Source: Nyssa sinensis
Taxonomy: Eukaryota; Streptophyta; Magnoliopsida; Cornales; Nyssaceae
DNA: 64,000 bases
Assembly: GCA_008638375.1 (NCBI GenBank)
Contig: CM018036.1
Location: 5,890,392-5,954,391 of the forward strand
Direction of reading: 5' to 3'
Position numbers and translations under genes: made by a program. Each line of letters opens with the position of its first letter. The stretch's first letter is position 1. This document shows positions 1-11,099 of the stretch, one piece after another. Under the pieces are notes generated by a model. That model made no database searches. It saw only the letters and a program-made list of their open reading frames with translations, and was not told the origin of the DNA.

Positions 1-419
1 TGAACCCAACTTATGATTGTCAACCCTAATGTTGTTTGATTCAAGGGATATTTCAACGCCAATGAAGACAAGCAATTAATTTTACAATGAAATGCATGTA
101 TTAGGACCATAAATATAACAATTTAAATGGCATATAGAAAAAAGCATGAGTGGAACTAATAATTCTATTAAGTTCATATGTCCATTTTCCACATTTGCCT
201 CCTCATTTGAGAATTTTCAAATGGTGAATATAAACTTGAATGTATAAAAGAAGGTCATAATTGGAAGACTAGGGAAAAATAATCCAATTGGTTAATAAGA
301 AAAACAAGAGCATAAGAATTCTTCCTCTTTTTTCGCTCCTATAATTTATAGATATTCAATAGTGCCCATGACACACAAACTTCAAGTAAAATTTTTCCTT
401 TTCCGTTGTTGTATTAAAA

Positions 420-920
420 AAATGATAAATTATATTAATATTTTTTAAAATTTATGACAATTATACTGATTTTTCTTGAAATTTATAAAATTGCATTGAC
501 TTCCTTTACTTTATCAACAATATACAAATACCTCACTTCAGTCAATTATTTTATTTAAAATAATGAAATTGTCTCTTTTATTTTTTTATTTTTATATTTT
601 TTTAATTTTGAACAATTTTTTTAAACTTTTTTTAAAGATTTTTTATTATTTTATTTTAAAATAAATAACTTATTTTTATTTTATATAAAAATAAATTTAA
701 GATTTTTATCAATATTTATTTAGAAAATAAAAAAAGGGTCAAAATTTTTTTAAAAAATGAAAGGGGTAGTTTCGCCATTTTGAATAAAAAATTTGACTTG
801 AGAAGGTATTTGTATATTGTCTAGTAAAATAAAAGAAATCAATGTAATTTCAAAATTTTTTAAAAAGTCAATGTAATTATCATAAATTTTAAGAAAAGTC
901 AGTATAATTTTTTTTAAAAA
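420..920. mobile_element. MITE-like element with long inverted repeats, copy 1
   Basis: About 110 bases on the left (429-540, ending in ATATACAAATACC) reappear in reverse complement on the right (about 810-918, beginning GGTATTTGTATAT). The centre is AT-rich and has no coding potential. A diverged second copy lies at 9530-10047. Non-coding, short, with long inverted termini and two copies: this fits a non-autonomous foldback or MITE-type DNA element. The exact ends of this copy are unclear. Confidence 0.6.
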
Positions 921-929
921 ATAGTCTCA

Positions 930-1047
930 CTTTAACGTAAACTCTTGCAACTCAAATAAAATTAAAAATCGATTCCAATGCTCTAATCCCCCCCCCCCCT
1001 TATGCAGCTATATTAAAAGGACGACCAATGAGTCACCAATCGACAAA

Positions 1048-1078
<31 letters not shown>

Positions 1079-1720
1079 AGTAACGCTAGGTATACTAGAT
1101 TGATTTATTAGATGAGCTTATCGAAATAACATCATTCACCATAACTATTATTTAAAATTTAAATAGAAACATTAAACACATTTATTAATTCCAAAAAAAC
1201 ACATCATTAATTAAACTAAATCGGTGTACTAATTATTTTTTGTGTATATATATATATATATATATCCACTAACAATGACACGAATGTTAATGCCTTACTG
1301 GCTTAATCGATGTATATTTTTCGAAAAAAATTAATGTAATTTAAAAAAAAAAAAAATAGACTTTCCTTTTCGTAAACTCTTGCAACTCAAATAAAATTAA
1401 AAATCAATTCCAATGCCCCCCCCCCCCGGCGGGGTGCATGTATATTAAAAGAATGATCAATGAGTCACCAATCAACAAAGTGAATATATATATATATATA
1501 CTGAATTAATTTATCAAATGAATTCATTGGAATGACATCATTCCCTATAACTTTTTTTAAAAATTTAAATAAAAATATTAAACACATCTATTAATTATAA
1601 AAAAAAAAACACACACATTATCAATTAAACCAAACTGATCAACCAATTACTTTCCATAGATATAACAATGGCACGGATGTTAATGCCTTAACGGCATAAT
1701 CGATGTATATTTCTCCACTA
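930..1720. repeat. Direct duplication of about 400 bp upstream of SAUR copy 1
   Basis: Two adjacent units share the same order of blocks. Each starts with ACTCTTGCAACTCAAATAAA (about 945 and 1375), then a poly-C run, then AATGAGTCACCAATC, a TA microsatellite, TTAAACACAT and finally GTTAATGCCTTA with TCGATGTATATTT (about 1285-1320 and 1679-1711). The second unit is slightly shorter. It lies directly in front of the SAUR promoter. Confidence 0.75.
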
Positions 1721-1856
1721 CACCGAGGCGTTGAGTTCAGTGCAAGTGGCCTCTTTTGTACTTAACAGGGATTAGAGAACTTTTCCCCATCCAAACTTTT
1801 CTGGCGTTGACAAAAATCTACATTATTACTGAGTAACTATATGGGTATATACGGAG

Positions 1857-1869
1857 CTATATATATAAG
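1857..1869 (+). promoter_or_regulatory. Likely TATA box of SAUR copy 1
   Basis: CTATATATATAAG lies about 340 bases before the start codon. A conserved TGGCCTCTCCTA stretch follows in the early leader and recurs at about 15990 in front of SAUR copy 2. The inferred transcript start is near 1890-1900. I saw no canonical TGTCTC auxin-response element nearby. Confidence 0.45.
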
Positions 1870-2012
1870 TCTGGCCTCTCCTATGTAGAGATAACCCAGT
1901 TAGCCACCCAAGTCAGCAAGTTTCTCTCCCCTCAGGTTTTAGCTTCTCCTCCCATCCTTTTCTGGATTTCATTTCTGCAGATCCTCAAACGCTCTTTCTT
2001 TAGCCAGTTTGA

Positions 2013-2051
2013 ATGATCAAAGCTTTGTTTTCAAGTTCACTTGAGATATGA
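2013..2051 (+). promoter_or_regulatory. Upstream ORF 1 in the SAUR copy 1 leader
   Basis: A 12-codon uORF (MIKALFSSSLEI then TGA) lies between the inferred transcript start and the SAUR start codon. Its stop overlaps the ATG of the next uORF (ATATGAGC). The other SAUR copy begins a uORF at the aligned ATG (16188) but drifts out of frame and is longer. Confidence 0.35.
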
Positions 2052-2104
2052 GCAATACAACCAGGCCGAGGATGAGGATGAGGTCACTTTTCAATTTGGC
2101 TTAG
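2048..2104 (+). promoter_or_regulatory. Upstream ORF 2 in the SAUR copy 1 leader, shared with copy 2
   Basis: An 18-codon uORF reads MSNTTRPRMRMRSLFNLA. The aligned uORF in SAUR copy 2 (16222-16266) reads MSNATRPWMRSICS. Eight of the first ten residues are the same. It ends about 98 bases before the SAUR start, so it could lower or condition SAUR translation. Conservation may only reflect the shared duplication origin. Confidence 0.4.
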
Positions 2105-2201
2105 GACAGAGGTTGAAACAATCCCAAAACAAACAAAACCGAGAAGAACTTATTGTAAGTCTTTTCTTGTTTGTTTTCTGAGAAAATTCTGGTCCAAAAG
2201 A

Positions 2202-2618
2202 ATGGATTTTGTAAAGGGTAAAGGGAAGAAAAACTTGATTATCAAGACATGGGAGCTTTGTCTATTAATCCATGGTGGCCATGCTTTGTCAAAGAGCAAA
2301 ACCAGAAAATCATCAAAAGATGATCAGAAAAAGTGCCAATTAGTTGCTCCTCAAGGTTGCTTCTCAGTGTATGTTGGAACAGAGAAGCAAAGGTTCGTGA
2401 TCAAGACAGAGTATGCTAATCATCCATTGTTCAAGATGCTGCTTGAAGATGCTGAATTGGAATATGGGTTCAACAGTGAAGGCCCCATATTGCTTCCCTG
2501 TGATGTCAATCTTTTCTACAAAGTGTTGGCAGAGATGGACAGCCAAGAGATCCATTATGGCTTTGCATATGGCACCTGCAGCCCTTTCAATCCATCTTGC
2601 TACCTGGCTTCCGGTTAA
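2202..2618 (+). CDS. SAUR-family auxin-responsive protein, copy 1
   Basis: Intronless 138-residue protein of the SAUR (small auxin up RNA) family. It has the family core at about residues 50-112: GCFSVYVG, then QRFVIKTEYANHPLFKMLLE, then EYGFNSEGPILLPCDVNLFYKVL. The basic, variable N-terminus and short tail SPFNP are usual for the larger SAURs (SAUR36/59-like). SAURs are short-lived proteins; several promote cell expansion by inhibiting PP2C.D phosphatases and so keeping the plasma-membrane H+-ATPase active. The start at MDFVKGKG matches MDHVKGEG of the paralogue at 16555. The tail is 16 residues shorter than the paralogue's and diverges after SPFNPS. The family is certain; which subgroup is not. 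Confidence 0.93.
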   Translation: MDFVKGKGKKNLIIKTWELCLLIHGGHALSKSKTRKSSKDDQKKCQLVAPQGCFSVYVGTEKQRFVIKTEYANHPLFKMLLEDAELEYGFNSEGPILLPCDVNLFYKVLAEMDSQEIHYGFAYGTCSPFNPSCYLASG

Positions 2619-2639
2619 AGTTAACAAAATAGTCGTTTT

Positions 2640-3154
2640 AGAGGCACTTAAAAATAAGATCTTAAATTTTATATATTATAATATAATTAAATTAGAATTT
2701 AAAATTAATAAAAATTTAACTTTATAAGATGTCCAAATTTTATGAATTTATAATATAATCAAATTAGAAATTTAAATTTAATAAAAATCGAATACTACTA
2801 AAAATACCCTATAAAAACTCTATAAAAAAAAATTAATTCTATTAATAAAGTTTTATTGATATTTTATTCTATTTTATTACTATCTATTTAAATAAAAAAA
2901 ATTATGTAAAAACTCTATTATTGGAGTTTCATTTAATATATACCTATTTTTTTATTGAAAATAATAAAATTTTATATAATAAAAGTAAATATAATATATA
3001 TATATAATAAAGTAAAAAATTATATTAATATTTGAAAAGACCTTATTTAGAATTGTTCCTTTTATCACTTTAGGTCTTCAATTGTTTAGAGCCGCCCCGG
3101 ACCTCGTCACCCCATTGCCATTGCTTAAGATGAATTAGTTTTAATTTTGTATGC

Positions 3155-3185
<31 letters not shown>

Positions 3186-4414
3186 CAGGAATAAAAAAAA
3201 TGCAATACTCAGGGTTTTTTTTGGCCAAACACTGAATCCCTAAACAGTAATCTATGTACAAACAATTGCTATAAGATCTTCTTGTGTATACTCATGTGTT
3301 TTTTATTGTTATGCAAACTTTCCACCGAATAAATGGTCGAAGGTGAGACCTGAATTTGATACAATATTAGATCATCAGTTGTTTTAAAAATTTAAACTGT
3401 TTGTAGCTGTAGTCCGAGATTAAGCCACTTGATTTTTACATGTTATGCCTAAAAGCTTCATTTTATTTAATGGGAAATGAAACATTAAGAAATGAGTCAC
3501 TTGATTAAATGAGGCTGCCTAGTAGTCCGAGGAGCCACAAATAAAAAAACTGCACAGCGAGTAACTGTGTTTGTCATCTATATTTATTTGTTAATTTAGC
3601 AGTGTTATATTGACTCAAAATCACATTATAGTATGAGAGTATCGACTCGAGATAATTTAAAGTTTAAAGTAATAATTTAATAATTTTTTTTAATTTTTTA
3701 ATATTAAATTAAAATTTTATGTTCCCTATTCTAATTACAATGTTATTTAGTATTAGTAATATTATAATATTTCAATCTATTACATGTATATATTTATATT
3801 TATATACCAATTCAAAGTTGTATTGTGTTATATATATTACCATTTTATGTATATACTAATTACAATCCAATCCTTTATAATATTCTATTTTTTAACTCAA
3901 TATTTCAATCAAATTAAAATTAATAGTACAAATATTTCAAAAATAAAAGAATTTTTATGCCTTAATATTTATAGTATATATGATAGATAAATCATTAATT
4001 TATGAATGTCAGGGTACATTTGAGACCTACTAGCCAATAAATAATATATAATAAATAAATAATATATAATAATAGGCAAAACAACTCTTCACAGTAGAAC
4101 CTATTTAAGTTTAGTTTTAATTAAAATGAGATAAATAATAATAGATGATAGAATATTTTTTTTAAAGTATAAATATATCATGATTGAAAAAAATAATTAG
4201 GAACAGTTAATTGAGAGAAAGAGATAATTTCCACGAGAGTGAAAGAGATAATGAGTAGATTTCTTAAAGTAAAAATAATATTACTGACTTTGCACAGACA
4301 AAGCTAAAAAGAGTTGTACTATCCCAGAAATATGATTCCCATATTAAAATTGACATGCTGTATAGAAAACTAAAGCAGGTTTGTTTGAGTTGCTGAGCAG
4401 AAAACCAATTGGAG

Positions 4415-4454
<40 letters not shown>

Positions 4455-5960
4455 TTAGTGCATGAGTATATGACTTTATTTGGAGTGCATTTAAGCCTAC
4501 CCAAAAACTAAATAAATGAAAAGTTCAACGTTGTTAGGAAGTCAATCTGATCAGAAGAATTTACCAAATTAATAAATTCATTTTTAGGACCACTAATTAG
4601 AAGGTTAAATGTGACTGTCAATCTGATTAGAAAAAATAAGCAAATTAATAAATTCATTTTAGGGTCATTAATTAGAAGGTTAAATGTAACTGTCCAACAA
4701 AAGCTAGGGGAGCTGAATCCAAGGAGCGTTGAATTCATTATCTTTTAAGGCCATGTTTGTTTCATGAATTTATTTAGAGTAGATTAACTATTCCGTTTAT
4801 TAATATTGATAGAATTAGTAATCTCACTATTTTTTTTCTCATTATTTTATCATTGCTATGAATCATTATTTACTCTCCATACTATTAGTGAGCTATTTTT
4901 TTTTTTTTTTTGTTTCTCAAATACCGACTTCACAAGAGCATAATAACTAATTTTTTCAATCCCCTCTTAAGCTGACAAACAAACATAGCCCTAAATGAAG
5001 CATTATTAAGTTGAATTAAATACTTCCATAAATCATTGACAATTAAAAATACAAGAACTTTTCATGTTTGAAAAGTGCAAAAGTATCAAATGTTATAGTG
5101 AAAATTCAACCAGTACTCTTAAATAATGCTGTGAATTATTTGAGGAATCGCTGACTATAATTCTGTGAAGTAATGAGAGTTGGAAAGAGGTTGCAAAAAT
5201 TCCCCTGTAATTGTTAAAAAAGGCCAAATCCCTTGAAGCTTGATCTAAAAGCGATTTTCTTTGATGGTCCTGCACTAACTAGCCCCTCAACGTGTCTAGA
5301 GTCAAGTCACAGACTCGTACAATAGTGGGAATCAGAGCTACGGCTCATTCAGCTAGTTGAGACTCGTTCTATTAATGCACCGACGTTCGTCCGGGAGGCT
5401 AATCCCAATGACTCAAACTAGGACTTTAGGGATGACTCCGTAAACCCTTTCCAGTAAAACCCTGTAATTGTAGCATTGACTTTGCTCAAATACGTCTGGC
5501 AGTAAAACATCAAAAATTGATTAGACTACATTTTGATAACTCTTTTGTGAATCAACAGATTTGATATAGATGCCTTGTGTTTTTTCATTCCTTGCAAGAA
5601 ACTTTTTTCATGTAAATTATCATATTGCTTATATTGTTGATTCTCTTCCTGTGTAATTCTTCTGAGAAAACTATCTATCGATTACATAAAGGGGAAGACT
5701 TCCCTCCCCAGATTTTGATATAAATTTTCACTTCTACTGCCTTGTTTTTTTTTTTTTTGGTTTCAAATAGAGTTTACCTATTCTGGCTGATGGAATTGAA
5801 ATGACCTCTCTCTTCCTCCTCTATCTGAATTTAATTCTTACTGTGACAGATTACACTTAAACATTTCCTCATAAAGAAAAGCCTGAAATATTTTTGTATG
5901 AATTAGAATCATCAGAATCGTCTTTCTGGATCTGCACAAGTTCTTGAATTGCCTACTATT
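2640..5960. other. Gene-less AT-rich stretch between SAUR copy 1 and the BAHD pseudogene
   Basis: I see no coding gene. It contains GT and TA microsatellites (about 3160-3185, 4417-4448), a 76-bp tandem duplication (4541-4692) and a diffuse SINE-like patch near 5290-5450 (a B-box-like TTTGAGTCATT on the minus strand). Short ORFs here are AT-rich and have no recognisable domain. Confidence 0.6.
4541..4692. repeat. Two tandem 76-bp units
   Basis: GTCAATCTGAT begins at 4541 and again at 4617. Both units continue with a shared CAAATTAATAAATTCATTTT and end in AATTAGAAGGTTAAATGT. Only a few substitutions separate them. Confidence 0.75.
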
Positions 5961-5964
5961 TCAC

Positions 5965-6575
5965 CTGCACTAAAAAGAGAATTTGCAAAAACAATCCCAT
6001 TGCCCAAGTACCCTTCTGAAATTGGCAGGTTGAACTCAAATCTTGACCGTCCATCAACACCAAAGAGGTTCTTTATCTGTTCACGGGGCGAATTATTTAT
6101 TTATTTATTTAATAAAAGGGATGGAGTGTTATAATTTATTTGTTACAATCAACTTAACAGTATAATTTCAGTATTATAAAGCAACAAAAGACCACGCAAC
6201 CTAACATTAGCCTCTCAAATATGAATTATGTAGAGATAATACAACTCAATTCATGGCTGAGTAAAAATAAATATTCAAGCCTTATTTCGAGTCCTCTACC
6301 AAAAAAACTGCTAGGGTTTCAAATGTAGAGTACTTGGCTAAAATCCCATCTTTCGCGAGCAATTTTAAGGGTAAGTCCATGCATCAGTCTTCTGTCTCTT
6401 GCTAACTGAGAGACTGTTTCTTTATAAAAATTGGCAGTATTTGATATATCTTCTTCACTCTCAGAACTCAATCTTAGGAGCTTAGTGCTTCTATCTGGGA
6501 AATTTTTATCGTTGGAATTAAGCATTAGCACTGGAGCTTTTTTCTCAATGAAGTTCAACCCACTGTCTGCTTCTC
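5965..6575 (-). pseudogene. Broken BAHD acyltransferase, paralogue of the gene at 24.5-27.3 kb
   Basis: The minus strand holds pieces of BAHD middle-exon sequence. About 6400-6558 encodes a diverged ...FPDRS... and EEDISNTANFYKE, matching FLDRS and [15 protein letters not shown] of the intact gene. About 6310-6350 encodes EDGILAKYSTFETLAVF, but in another frame because of an extra base near 6350. About 5965-6085 encodes [20 protein letters not shown] and [13 protein letters not shown], ending at a donor-like GCAG|GTGA at the same place as in the intact gene. Roughly 200 unrelated bases (about 6090-6300) split it, and the HxxxD and DFGWG motifs are absent. It is a dead duplicate. Confidence 0.85.
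6090..6308 (+). mobile_element. Insertion inside the BAHD pseudogene, possibly SINE-derived
   Basis: These bases interrupt the BAHD homology. The right part has a TGGCTGAGT patch (about 6254) and TTTCGAGTCCTC (about 6285) followed by an A-run (6300-6307). These resemble the A box, B box and A tail of a tRNA-derived SINE. I could not define target-site duplications, so the identity is tentative. Confidence 0.35.
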
Positions 6576-6799
6576 TTCCTATTTGTTATTTTTCAGATAT
6601 ACAAAATGTAAACTTGAGCGACATCTTCATCAAGGATCTGGTAACTGTACGTTATGAAAATTCATTGTCTTCTTATGGCCTGTCTCAAACGATGAGATAT
6701 GAAAAGATTTCTCAAGCGTTTCAAGAACCAAACTTAACGTTGCCTGTCATGAGACTGCAATACAATTTTGCCTGCTGCAACTACTTATGAGCCTAAGCG

Positions 6800-8510
6800 A
6801 ACCAAGTCTAGCATCACAAACTAAGCAATTTTAGAATATTTTTGGTGTCCCGAGACACCAACGAGGTCGTATCCCTCATTTAATAATGAATTGATATGTG
6901 AATTATGTCTCACTAAAACATGTGGTTATATCTCACATGGCATCCTAATATTGGATGGTGGCATGGCTACATGGTACTAATGTAGGGTCTTAAGAGAAGT
7001 GTGGGGCTGCATTTGGATATATACTAAAAATCATTTTTTTTTCATTTTTACTTTTGGAACAGTACTTGGATAGTCAAATTAAACACAACTAATTTTTTAA
7101 CCCTTTTGAAAAAGCAAATTGAGAGTGGATTTACCCAACACGCTACCTCCATTACAGCAAAATCTTCTACTACATCCCAACATATCACGTCAACCACCGC
7201 CTATCTTTTACTAGGACTATATGTTAGCTAGGTCTTTATAGTTAACAAATAATAGATATATTTAAAAATTTAACAATAAAACTATGAAAAAGTACTTATA
7301 AAGACAAAAATCTTGATAAATAATTTTAAAAAAAATTATGACAAAAGAATATTATCATATCCAAACATGTTTTCATATTTTTCAATTCTGAAACTGATTT
7401 CAGATTATTATATCTAAACGCATTTTCACAGATTTAAAAAGATCAATTACAAGATTCTGACACACATTTTAAAAACATTTTATAGAAAATCATATCTGAA
7501 TCACTATACATAGATTGAGTGTAAGCAGTTTGATTAGTATATAAGACACCTCAAGCCTTACTTTTGGGCTTTCTTCAGATTGTTGGGATAACAGTTTTGG
7601 AGCGTTACAACTGGTATTAGAGTCGGTTCCAGAACATAGAAGCTCCTAACTTGTTCATTTAATGGACAGTTGAGAGGGATCCAGATCCGTCCCACGAGAA
7701 CGTGTGGTCCTAAGGGGAGGATAATGTGATACTCCTATCCTAAATTAATTGAGTGCGAGTAATTTAGTTGGTATTTATTACTAAAAACTTGGGCATAATT
7801 TTTTGAGCCAGTTATTGAGACAACAATTTTTGGAACATTACAAAAAATAGACTAATAATAGACCTACTTTTTATATCATTTACACAAAATGAATGATTTC
7901 GAACATGAACTTATCTTTTTTATGATTAACAATTCCTACATTTTACCATTACAAGTAACTCTTGCAATCAGCTTTCATCTTTTCCAAACAATGAAGCAAC
8001 ATATATCACACAAAAAACTTGAGTTTTTGGATAACCAAGGTTGGTGAACATGCCATCAAGTTAAAGAACTGAAGTCAAACAGTTTCACAACTGATTTACA
8101 TGATGTAGTAAGCTAAAAATACCCCTAAATGGGGCTAGCCTAGGAAAGATGAACTTGTATCGAGGCCAACCTCACCTATAGAGAAGATTCCAAATATTTT
8201 AAGCTTATAATATAATCCAAATTAGAAATTTAAGCTTAATAAAAAGTCTAACTCCACAAAAAAAAAAAGTCTCAGTAAAGATTCAGAAAAAAAAAACTCA
8301 ATTTTATTAATAGTATTGCTTATGTATTTCATTCATTTTTATTATGCTTAAATAAAAAAAAGATGTGAATTATTATTTTGTATTAGCTAACTTATATTTT
8401 GTAAATTTAGTTACTAGAGTATTTTTCAATTATTATATTATGTAAGAACTCTATTATTAGAATTCTATATAATATTTACATCTCTCCATTTCAAACACAA
8501 TTACAATTTC

Positions 8511-8546
<36 letters not shown>

Positions 8547-9525
8547 ATACAAACTAGAATAACGTTTGGCTGATGGTAAGACTGTAAATGAATTGAATAA
8601 GGGGTAATTCGAATCTTATTAGTTAAAAAATTTATTGGATCAGATCAGATTTTTTGACAAATTTATAAATTTTTAATATAAATTTAAATTTATTAACTAT
8701 TACATCATATTAGATTTGATTCGGTTCGGTTCAATAATAATATTAATATATATTATATATAAAATAACACGTCATTAGTTTCAGCAAATTCAAACGGGCA
8801 CTTACACTTTCTAATTAATGTCAATTCCACTTAGTCTTTGTTTAATTCCTTAGGTGCAGAGCAGAGCAGAAAATTAGAAAAGCCAATTAATCTTCAATTT
8901 TTCATTCTTTTGTTTCTAGTAATGGTAATGGCTTTAGGTCTTCTCCAGCTTGATAATGGGAACACATTAGCCCCGTCACCATCGCCTGCATGACATTAGC
9001 TCACTGCTTACGTGACATAGCCCTCAAATCTTCTACACACATCTGTCTGCGCATGACTGTCTATATATGCATCTATGTGTGTACACACTATCACCTATGT
9101 AATATATACGAGTTTGGTCGTCGTTGAGAAATGACACCTCAACTTTATGTCATTAATTTCTTATTTTTTACCTGCTTTACTTTCTCATCGTGTTTCATGT
9201 GTGATTTTATTCAGTCGCGTTAAATTTATATTTTTTATACTTTATTTATTAATTCTTTGTAATTTATTATCTCTATTTATGAATTATTTATAATATTCAT
9301 CATTAATTACAAAATTAATTATTATCTCGTTCTAATATATTGATGACTATACGTTTTTATTGTAATACACGTGATGTTTTTTTATGAGTTCTTCTATCAC
9401 ACATATATAAATATATGTATTTTCTATTCATTTGTAATTATAATGTATAATTAGATAATGAGTATTGTGTATCAGATCGAACACCTGCACGACATTATTG
9501 TGGTGGACGTGTGTGTGTATATATA
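6800..9525. other. Gene-less stretch
   Basis: No gene is seen. It includes a TRIM remnant (7512-7852), a TA microsatellite (8518-8541) and otherwise AT-rich unique-looking DNA. Confidence 0.6.
7512..7852 (+). mobile_element. TRIM-like LTR remnant
   Basis: Two diverged direct repeats flank a short non-coding core. The left copy (7512-7610) runs from GATTGAGTG to GGAGCGTTACAA. The right copy (about 7726-7852) opens TGTGATACTCCT and ends TTTTTGGAACATTACAA. Directly after the left copy comes CTGGTATTAGAGTCGG (7611-7626), a degenerate initiator-Met-tRNA primer binding site. Before the right copy is a purine tract, AGGGGAGGATAA. The left repeat is truncated at its 5' end. There is no room for gag or pol. 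Confidence 0.65.
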
Positions 9526-9529
9526 TATA

Positions 9530-10047
9530 AGGTTAAGTTATACTGTTCTACTTTAAAGTTTCTAACAATTACACTGATCTCTTTCAAAATTTCTGAAATT
9601 ATACTGACCTCTCTTACTTTACCCGACAAAATACAAATATCCCTTCCAATCAACTTTTTTTTATTCAAAATGCCAAAGTTGTCTCTTTTATTTATTCATT
9701 TTTACATTTATCAATTTGACTATTTTTTCTAACTTTTCTTAAATTTTTTTATGATTTTATTTAAAAATAAATTTAAGGTAAATAACTTATCTTTATTTTA
9801 TATAAAAATAAATTTAAGATTTTTATTAATATTTATTTAGAAAATGAAAAAAAAATTTGGTCAAAATTAAAAATTGAAAAAAAAAATGAAAGTAATAGTT
9901 TTGTCATTTTAAAAAAAAAAAATTGACTAAAAAAGTGTATCTGTATATTGTCAAGTAAAATAAAAGAAAGTCAGTGTAAATTTAAAAACTTTGAAAGAAT
10001 CAGTATCATTGTTAAAAATCTCAAAAAATGTCAATGTAATTTAACCT
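9530..10047. mobile_element. MITE-like element with long inverted repeats, copy 2
   Basis: The ends are AGGTTAA...TTAACCT, inserted in TA-rich DNA. Inside, TTATACTGACCTC and ATACAAATATCCC on the left mirror TCTGTATATTGTC and TCAGTGTAAAT on the right. It shares sequence with 420-920, for example TTGTCTCTTTTATTT. No coding potential. Confidence 0.65.
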
Positions 10048-10493
10048 ATATATAATTGGTAAAAGAGATGAGAATATACATGTTAATAAGAAGCATTTAT
10101 GGAGATTAATTTGGATAATTGTTAAATAAATGAGAGATGAAAGGAGTGTAATTATTGGAGAAGATTAAAGAAGCATTGAAAGAGAGTCAAAAACGTCGTC
10201 GTAGTCAGTGAAAGGAATGGATACCAAAATTCAAAAAAGTTTTTCTTTGCAGCTTCCTGAGGACTAGGAGACATGGCAGTCATATAAAACGGCCAAATCT
10301 GGGTAGAAGTCAAGGCTTTAGGTATCTTAAAATTACACAGAAAACGACTTTGCATACTATTGCCTATTGCTGATTCTGATTCAGTGTAAGCTTTACCAAT
10401 TCAAGCTCCAAGGTCATATCCCTCAAGCTCACCCATGTCTAGAACAGGTTAGACATATACCATAAGTTATTACACCTTCTTAGTAGTCTCATT

Positions 10494-11086
10494 CAGTGTT
10501 GTTAAACCCGACTTGCCCGGCGAGCCTGACCCAGTGAGTTAATTCAGTGAATCAGAAGTTAAATCGGTATGATTATGTAATTGGACGACTTAAAGAGGTA
10601 AACCGATAAAAATCGGTTAACTTTATTGTTTTTGTAATTGACTCAGTAAACTAGACGGGTTGTAAATAATTACACAAAATGATCAAATAACCAATTTTTT
10701 GAGAAATTTAGTCTTGTGATTGTATTAAAATGTCTAATATAATTATTAATTATTTTTACTTTTATTATCAAGAATATGTAATATTTAACTTGAATTTTAA
10801 TAATACATTTGATACTTAAACTGTAATTTAAACAGGAATGATAATGTAGGAATTTATATAATATTACAACTTTTTGTTCATTATTAATTATTAGGTATGA
10901 TAATACAATAACAAGTTAAATTCATATTTTATTATTTACTATAATTTATTCTAAAATATAACTTTAATTTTTGTAAATGAATTTTAGTTTTTTATAATAT
11001 GACCGGCCTAGTCAGTTGAATTACAAGTGACCCATTGATCCGGTTTTTTTACCGAGTTGATATCCGGACCGGATTTGATAACTATG
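10494..11086. mobile_element. hAT-type MITE
   Basis: The element begins CAGTGTTGTTAAACCCG and its reverse complement begins CATAGTTATCAAATCCGG, giving imperfect terminal inverted repeats. It is flanked by GTCTCATT (10486-10493) and GTCTTATT (11087-11094), an 8-bp target duplication with one mismatch. Subterminal CCGG-rich blocks and an AT-rich, non-coding centre are usual for non-autonomous hAT elements. Confidence 0.75.
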
Positions 11087-11099
11087 GTCTTATTTTAAA

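Larger units (their letters stand above)
1..1990. other. AT-rich intergenic DNA upstream of SAUR copy 1
   Basis: No gene is visible. The stretch holds a long-inverted-repeat element (about 420-920), a direct duplication (about 930-1325 and 1365-1720), C-runs near 990 and 1415, and several TA microsatellites. The last 250 bases are the likely SAUR promoter. A block around 1720-1780 (with ACACCGAGGC at 1720-1729 and GGGATTAGA near 1769) recurs upstream of the second SAUR at 15800-15865. Confidence 0.7.

Noticed and set aside
5093..5275. Minus-strand open frame near the BAHD pseudogene, checked as a possible third BAHD exon
   Set aside because: It shows none of the exon 3 signatures (SAIDYFE, DFGWG, LPEKE).
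8560..8640. SINE-like boxes (TGGCTGATGGTAAG and AATTCGAATC)
   Set aside because: No A tail or target duplication could be found; too weak to list.
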